Source: Phellopilus nigrolimitatus
Lineage: Eukaryota > Basidiomycota > Agaricomycetes > Hymenochaetales > Hymenochaetaceae
Direction: 5' to 3'
Length of the DNA: 64,000 nucleotides
Assembly (NCBI GenBank): GCA_021029095.1
Contig: JAJOHG010000004.1
Location: forward strand, 682,001 to 746,000
Positions 60,110-64,000 of this stretch are shown piece by piece (the first letter of the stretch is position 1; every line of letters starts with the position of its first letter). The position numbers and the translations under genes were made by a program. The notes under the pieces are model-generated. The model ran no database searches. It saw nothing but the letters and a program-made list of their open reading frames with translations, and had not been told where the DNA came from.

Positions 60110-61136
60110 ATGAACTTGACCCTCCATTTGAACTCACCTCTTGTCGCGTTCAACGACAGGTTATCAAAGAAAATGGTTCGAAATGCATTCCTCGCGCCCC
60201 TAGTCCTTCCACCTGCCCCTCAGCCTGGAGGCTTGGGGCTTTTCCAGATCACGGGACTCCTCACGCCTCCCCCGACTCCTCCTCCTCCTCCTCCGGCCCC
60301 ATTTCCGTACCCCAATGTGGGCACAGGATATTTCGACGAGGCCCTATCTACTGCTCCAGACTCCCCACAGCTCGAGGGTTTGGAGTTCTCGGAGGCCGTA
60401 TCAGCCACGCTTCCAACATCGCCCCAGCTAGGGGGGTTGGGGATATACGAGCCCGAGCCCTATCTAGGAGACACGGACAATGTGGATACGTCCATTTCTG
60501 GTTCCTCGCAAACAGGAGTCGATGAGGCAATGACCGGAAGCGAGGTGCGTGCATCTAACGGTGACTTCACCGACCTGAAGCTGACTTAGGTCCGTGTAGG
60601 TCAATGAGAATCTACCGTTAGAAGCGCAAGCTTCCTTCACTCCCGTTACGGCGCCCGAGCCTACTGACGAGGAGTCCGATGACGAAGAGTACGATGAGAA
60701 CCAAGGGGTTCTCATCGGCCACTCACCTTTTTTAGACAGCCCAAACCTCAGTTCTTCTCCTTTGTTTGCCTTTGCTCCCAGGTAAGTCTCCTTCGAATCG
60801 GCTGCTGTCCCGGCGCCTTCCAGAGCTTTCGTTGACCTGATTTCTCTTTTTAGAATGGAGACGATGCTGCCGCTTCCGTGCCTGTCGCCTGAGATGAGGG
60901 GGACCAAGCGTCAGCGCTCCGGATCCCTTGGTTCGCAGGAGGAGCACAGCCATGACGAACAGTCGAAAAGGCACCGAGGAGAAGATTATGCTGCTCTGCG
61001 TAACGGACTGGCGTACCTTCCGCTGATCCTTCTCGACGAAGAGGAGGGTGTGGAGGAGGAGTCGGGCACTGATGATGACCTGCTTGACGGGCCAAAGGAC
61101 CTGTACCTTTTTGGTCTTGAACTGAACGTTCAGTGA
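60110..61136 (+). CDS. Proline-rich lineage-specific protein, copy C (fullest)
   Basis: Exons 60110-60544, 60600-60781 and 60854-61136 close to 299 aa. The N-terminus is MNLTLHLNSPLVAFNDRLSK. The motif PQPGGLGLFQITGLLTPPPT recurs in shorter form as SPQLEGLEFSEA and SPQLGGLGIYEPE, an internal repeat of PQxxGLxxxE. A Pro run and YPNVGTGYFDE lie between. Exon 2 is acidic (TDEESDDEEYDENQG). Exon 3 carries LPLPCLSPEMRGTKRQRSGS with an NLS-like KRQR, and SKRHRGED. It then has an acidic tail (LLDEEEGVEEESGTDDDLLD) and ends FGLELNVQ. The function is unknown; the disordered, NLS-bearing, acidic composition would suit a nuclear regulator (inference). Confidence 0.65.
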
Positions 61137-61445
61137 CCACCTGTATTCCGTTTACAATAGCGCACCTACATGTACATTCCCAATTCCATCCTGATTCATG
61201 TCTTTCCACCCGTGCCAGAATTGTTGAGCGTACCTTCCATCCATACCTTCCTCGTCGCTATTATCATTCTACTCCGCTTGTCTCTCGACTCGTACCCATT
61301 TTTTATAGCCGTTGGTGGGATCGGATGCCTTGGAATGCAGGAGGACTGGGCGATGGAGGAAGAGGAGGCCAGGCGCTCCGCATCTATAAGAACCCCTTCC
61401 GTATTTTTGGCCATTTTCCTATTTATGTGCTGTGTGGCCAGTACG

Positions 61446-61934
61446 TAGTGTTGTTGGCGGAACTCGAAGGTTTTGCCGTTGCCGCCTGGCAAAATGGCAA
61501 TTGCCGTTTGGCAATACTAAGCCCGAATTTTGGGTTGGCAAAACCTGGCAGAAGTTACATATTTTTAGAAAATGGCAGGGAAATTTAAAAAATTAACCTG
61601 CAGGTTGTGTCCATTTACACCCCTCGCCAACAGGTGCATTTTTCTGCATTTAATGTACGTCGTAATTATCAAGAATTTTCAAAAATTCACCGAAATCACT
61701 TCTCTTTATGGAAGTCCTGATTACTTATAACTCTCGGCTCCGGCCGGCCACCTCCGAAGCCAAGTTTTGCCGGAATTGAAATTTATTCTTGCAATGCCTT
61801 TTTGAGATCAAAATCTCCAGAAAAAGCGATTTAGAGCATATTACAATTTTGCCATACCGGCAAACCATAGTATTGCCAGGTTTTGCCAGGCAAAATGGCA
61901 AATCTCGCCAGTTTGAGTTTTGCCCACAACACTA
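61446..61934. mobile_element. hAT-type MITE, 489 bp, with 8-bp target duplication
   Basis: The element starts TAGTGTTGTTGGC and ends GCCCACAACACTA, imperfect inverted ends of ~24 bp. It is flanked by CCAGTACG at 61438-61445 and 61935-61942, an 8-bp duplication as made by hAT transposases. Many GGCAAAA/TTTTGCC subterminal motifs lie inside, and no coding capacity is seen. The inverted block B has the uninterrupted sequence GGCCAGTATGGAATG at the same place, confirming insertion. It sits in the 3' flank of copy C. Confidence 0.88.
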
Positions 61935-61942
61935 CCAGTACG

Positions 61943-62694
61943 GAATGCTGGATTACTTGTTTCTTCGCTTTCGGCCGAGATTTTTGCCCAGTCAGCCACA
62001 ATCGCACTGCCTCATCACATCCATCTAATCTCTACGATTACCCGATCCATCTTGCTCCCCTAATTTATTTTTCATCGTATCTTGTGCATATTTTTTTAAA
62101 ACCGAACATTGCGTTGATATATCTTTCCTTTTCTCTGACTCTGTAGTGGTAGTATCATGAACAGACAGGGCAAATGAAGGAATTGCAATTGCAACAACAA
62201 ACTCTTCGAGTGCTTTTGGCAAGAACAAGAAAAGAAAAGAAAAAAAGCCGCAATACAACAATAGTTGATGCGTACACAAAATAGGTTTGAGATGTATGCC
62301 GTGTACATCTAATACCTTGGGTGCGCAGGCGATGACGTTCCTGACGAATAAACTCCCTGCATAGCAGATACGGTCCAACTTAACCAATACTCTCGGGTCC
62401 TGTATTATTATGCTACGGATAGTTTGCCAGTGCCAGCCGTAGGGAGGATCGGTAGCTCGTCGATAAATGCGCCTACAATGTTGCCTAAGGATACATACAA
62501 TTGCGTGCATGCAAGGTGCTAGATGCCAATAGCCGAAAGAGTTGCGAAAGAAAAAACAAAAGATAATCATGATGAAAGGATACAGCAATCAAAATAAAAC
62601 AACCCGCATTTCTGTTCTGCCTTTATGTATTTTTTTTTCTTCCGGTTTCTTTCTCTTTCTCTTCCCGTAGAGTCGTGACTGTTATCAAGCCCAG
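61943..62694. other. 3' flank of block C and 3' side of TIF6
   Basis: It continues the 3' flank shared with blocks A and B to ~62230, then AT-rich sequence with no gene recognised before the TIF6 stop codon. Transcripts of copy C and TIF6 converge here. Confidence 0.45.
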
Positions 62695-63649
62695 TTGTCG
62701 ATGAGCGAGTCGCGCATCTCGCCGATGACTGCGGACGAGTCGTGGCCCTGGAGTTCTGGGAGGGCGGAGCGTTAGAATCGTAGCGACAGGTATATGGTAC
62801 AAGAACATGGGCGATAGGGACGATGAAGGGGAGACGAGATGAGATGTAAGACTTACTGAAGGTCGCTTCAATCACGCTGATCTCTGTTGCGGTTGTGTCG
62901 AGACCAGTGAAGGCGCACCAGTCGTTTACGACGAGGCCGGCGCCAATCACGTCCGAGCCACGATTTACGGTGCCAGCCTAGAATATTAAGATGGAAAACT
63001 ACTGAGAAGGAAATCTTCATTGAGGGAAGAGATTCGAGAAGACGTACGACGAGAGGGACCTGGAGCAAGCTACTGAGCTCGTCCTGGTCTTGGATGCTGG
63101 TTTTCGGGTGTACGAGGGCACCCTGGTTGGAGAGGACACAGTAGGAGCCGACGAGGACATTGTCTGCGACGGTCTGGCGGAAGACCTCGACCTTGAGGAC
63201 GTCAGCGATGATCTCCTCGGTCTCGCGGTCGACATCAGGGTGGACGAGGGCGACGTAGTCGTTGCAGGCGATTACGTTGCCGAGCGCGGAAAGGCGCTCT
63301 TCGACGCGCTGGACAGCGACGGGATCCGGGAGCGCATTCCGCAGGTGCTGAAGCTCCTGGTCGGTCGTGGTCGCGGGGACGAGGAGCCCGTGCCGGTTGC
63401 CTGCGGTGAGGCGGCCGATGATGCGGGTGCCGGCGATGCTCGTGTGCACGATGGGGACGACGTCCCCGAGCTCGGACTCGAAGGTGGAGTAGAAGTTCGT
63501 GCTGCCCTGGATGGCGCAGAGGCAGTAGGAGTTGGTGAGCTTGGCGAAGACGCCGATGTCGCTGCTGTTCTCGAACTGCGTGCCTGTATGCGCTTGAGAT
63601 CGAGCACTTTGCTTGAATGAATAAAATGAAAAGACGTACGGGTGGCCAT
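62695..63649 (-). CDS. TIF6: Eukaryotic translation initiation factor 6
   Basis: eIF6 is an anti-association factor that binds the 60S subunit and is needed for 60S biogenesis and export. The 10-nt first exon (63649-63640) gives MAT plus one base and splices over 63639-63584 into [20 protein letters not shown]. The pentein repeats read [99 protein letters not shown] and [20 protein letters not shown]. After the last intron comes [20 protein letters not shown], ending NWA. The length is close to the family's usual ~245 aa. The GC-rich second exon throws long shadow frames. Confidence 0.95.
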
Positions 63650-63876
63650 GCTTATCGATGAATTAAAGAGTAGAGAGTAGACTTGTCTGTGGGTTGAAGA
63701 GTAGAGAGCAGTCGAGGGCGGTGGATAATTGTCGTCGTCGTCGTCGTCGTCGTCGCTAGCAATGGGCTCGGTGCGTCTTTTAGTATGAATTTTGAGCACA
63801 GCGTGCGATCACTCTCGGTGCCGCGTCGCGTCTGCGAGTCACTCGCACTCTTCCAGCGCTGGCTCCCAAGACTCAC
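63650..63876. promoter_or_regulatory. Divergent promoter TIF6 / next gene
   Basis: 227 bp between opposite start codons, with a GTC trinucleotide run at ~63732-63755. Shared control is inferred from spacing. Confidence 0.45.
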
Positions 63877-64000
63877 ATGTATTCATGGAAACTCGCCGGC
63901 TCAGCTAGCTCTGCCTTACGGGTCCGTGCTCGCAGGAGGTTCTCAGCTGCTCACGCTCTGCGTTATGTGTCGACGTCGCAGGCAGCGCGCCAGCCAACAA
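63877..64000 (+). CDS. Partial gene with mitochondrial-type N-terminus
   Basis: The first 41 codons before the window edge. MYSWKLAGSASSALRVRARR then RFSAAHALRYVSTSQAARQP is rich in Arg, Ser and Ala and lacks acidic residues, as in matrix-targeting presequences. RYVSTSQ resembles an R-2/R-3 cleavage context. The mature protein is outside the window, so identity is unknown. Confidence 0.5.
   Translation, partial: MYSWKLAGSASSALRVRARRRFSAAHALRYVSTSQAARQPT

Noticed and set aside
60839..60907. Minus-strand frames across copy C exon 3
   Set aside because: They mirror the sense of the copy B/C family gene; no independent start or motif.
63090..63620. 176-codon plus-strand frame, acidic and Val/Asp/Gly-rich
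   Set aside because: It is the complement of the conserved TIF6 second exon.

Overview
The window is nuclear DNA from a filamentous basidiomycete, most likely an agaricomycete. Coding regions are cut by many short spliceosomal introns (about 50-65 nt). The gene content is fungal (COQ9, eIF3j/HCR1, PWP1, SAC7-type RhoGAP, GH17 glucanase, PPS1-type phosphatase, Adp1-type ABCG transporter, MYND protein, AVT-type transporter, eIF6/TIF6). There is also an intron-bearing tRNA-Gly(CCC). The species cannot be named from sequence alone. All gene models below were spliced by hand from frame, GT/GC-AG borders and family motifs. Models quoted with a protein length were checked for reading-frame closure across exons.

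0-15 kb is a dense housekeeping block: a single-pass membrane protein (-), COQ9 (-) divergent from eIF3j (+), PWP1 (-), an alpha/beta-hydrolase pseudoenzyme (+), tRNA-Gly, a RhoGAP (+) and a GH17 glucanase (+). 15-17.4 kb holds two non-autonomous DNA transposons: a 443-bp foldback element with long terminal inverted repeats (TIRs), and a pogo/Tc1-type element with TA target duplications.

17.5-24.5 kb holds the most striking locus: two tandem dynamin/Mx-like large GTPases with nearly identical exon structure. The second carries a 178-codon in-frame expansion of one exon. This expansion encodes an FG-nucleoporin-like, Ser/Asn/Gly-rich segment inside the stalk. 24.5-29.1 kb is a gene-free stretch. 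29.1-41.4 kb carries a PPS1-like dual-specificity phosphatase, a broken kinase-like gene, an Adp1-like ABC transporter and an SDR epimerase.

41.4-45.4 kb has no convincing protein gene. It contains two tandem repeat arrays, one of about 84-93 bp units and one of 272-bp units. The 272-bp units look like chains of small exons and introns. 45.5-54.4 kb has a MYND zinc-finger gene, a vacuolar amino-acid transporter (AVT) homologue with a cluster of +1 frame breaks, and an AhpC/TSA-domain protein lacking the first Cys of its CxxC.

54.9-62.2 kb is a segmental triplication (direct, inverted, direct) of a small proline-rich gene family of unknown function. One copy carries a hAT-type miniature element with an 8-bp target duplication. 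A related copy preserves the empty site. The window closes with TIF6 (-) and the start of a divergent gene with a mitochondrial-type leader.
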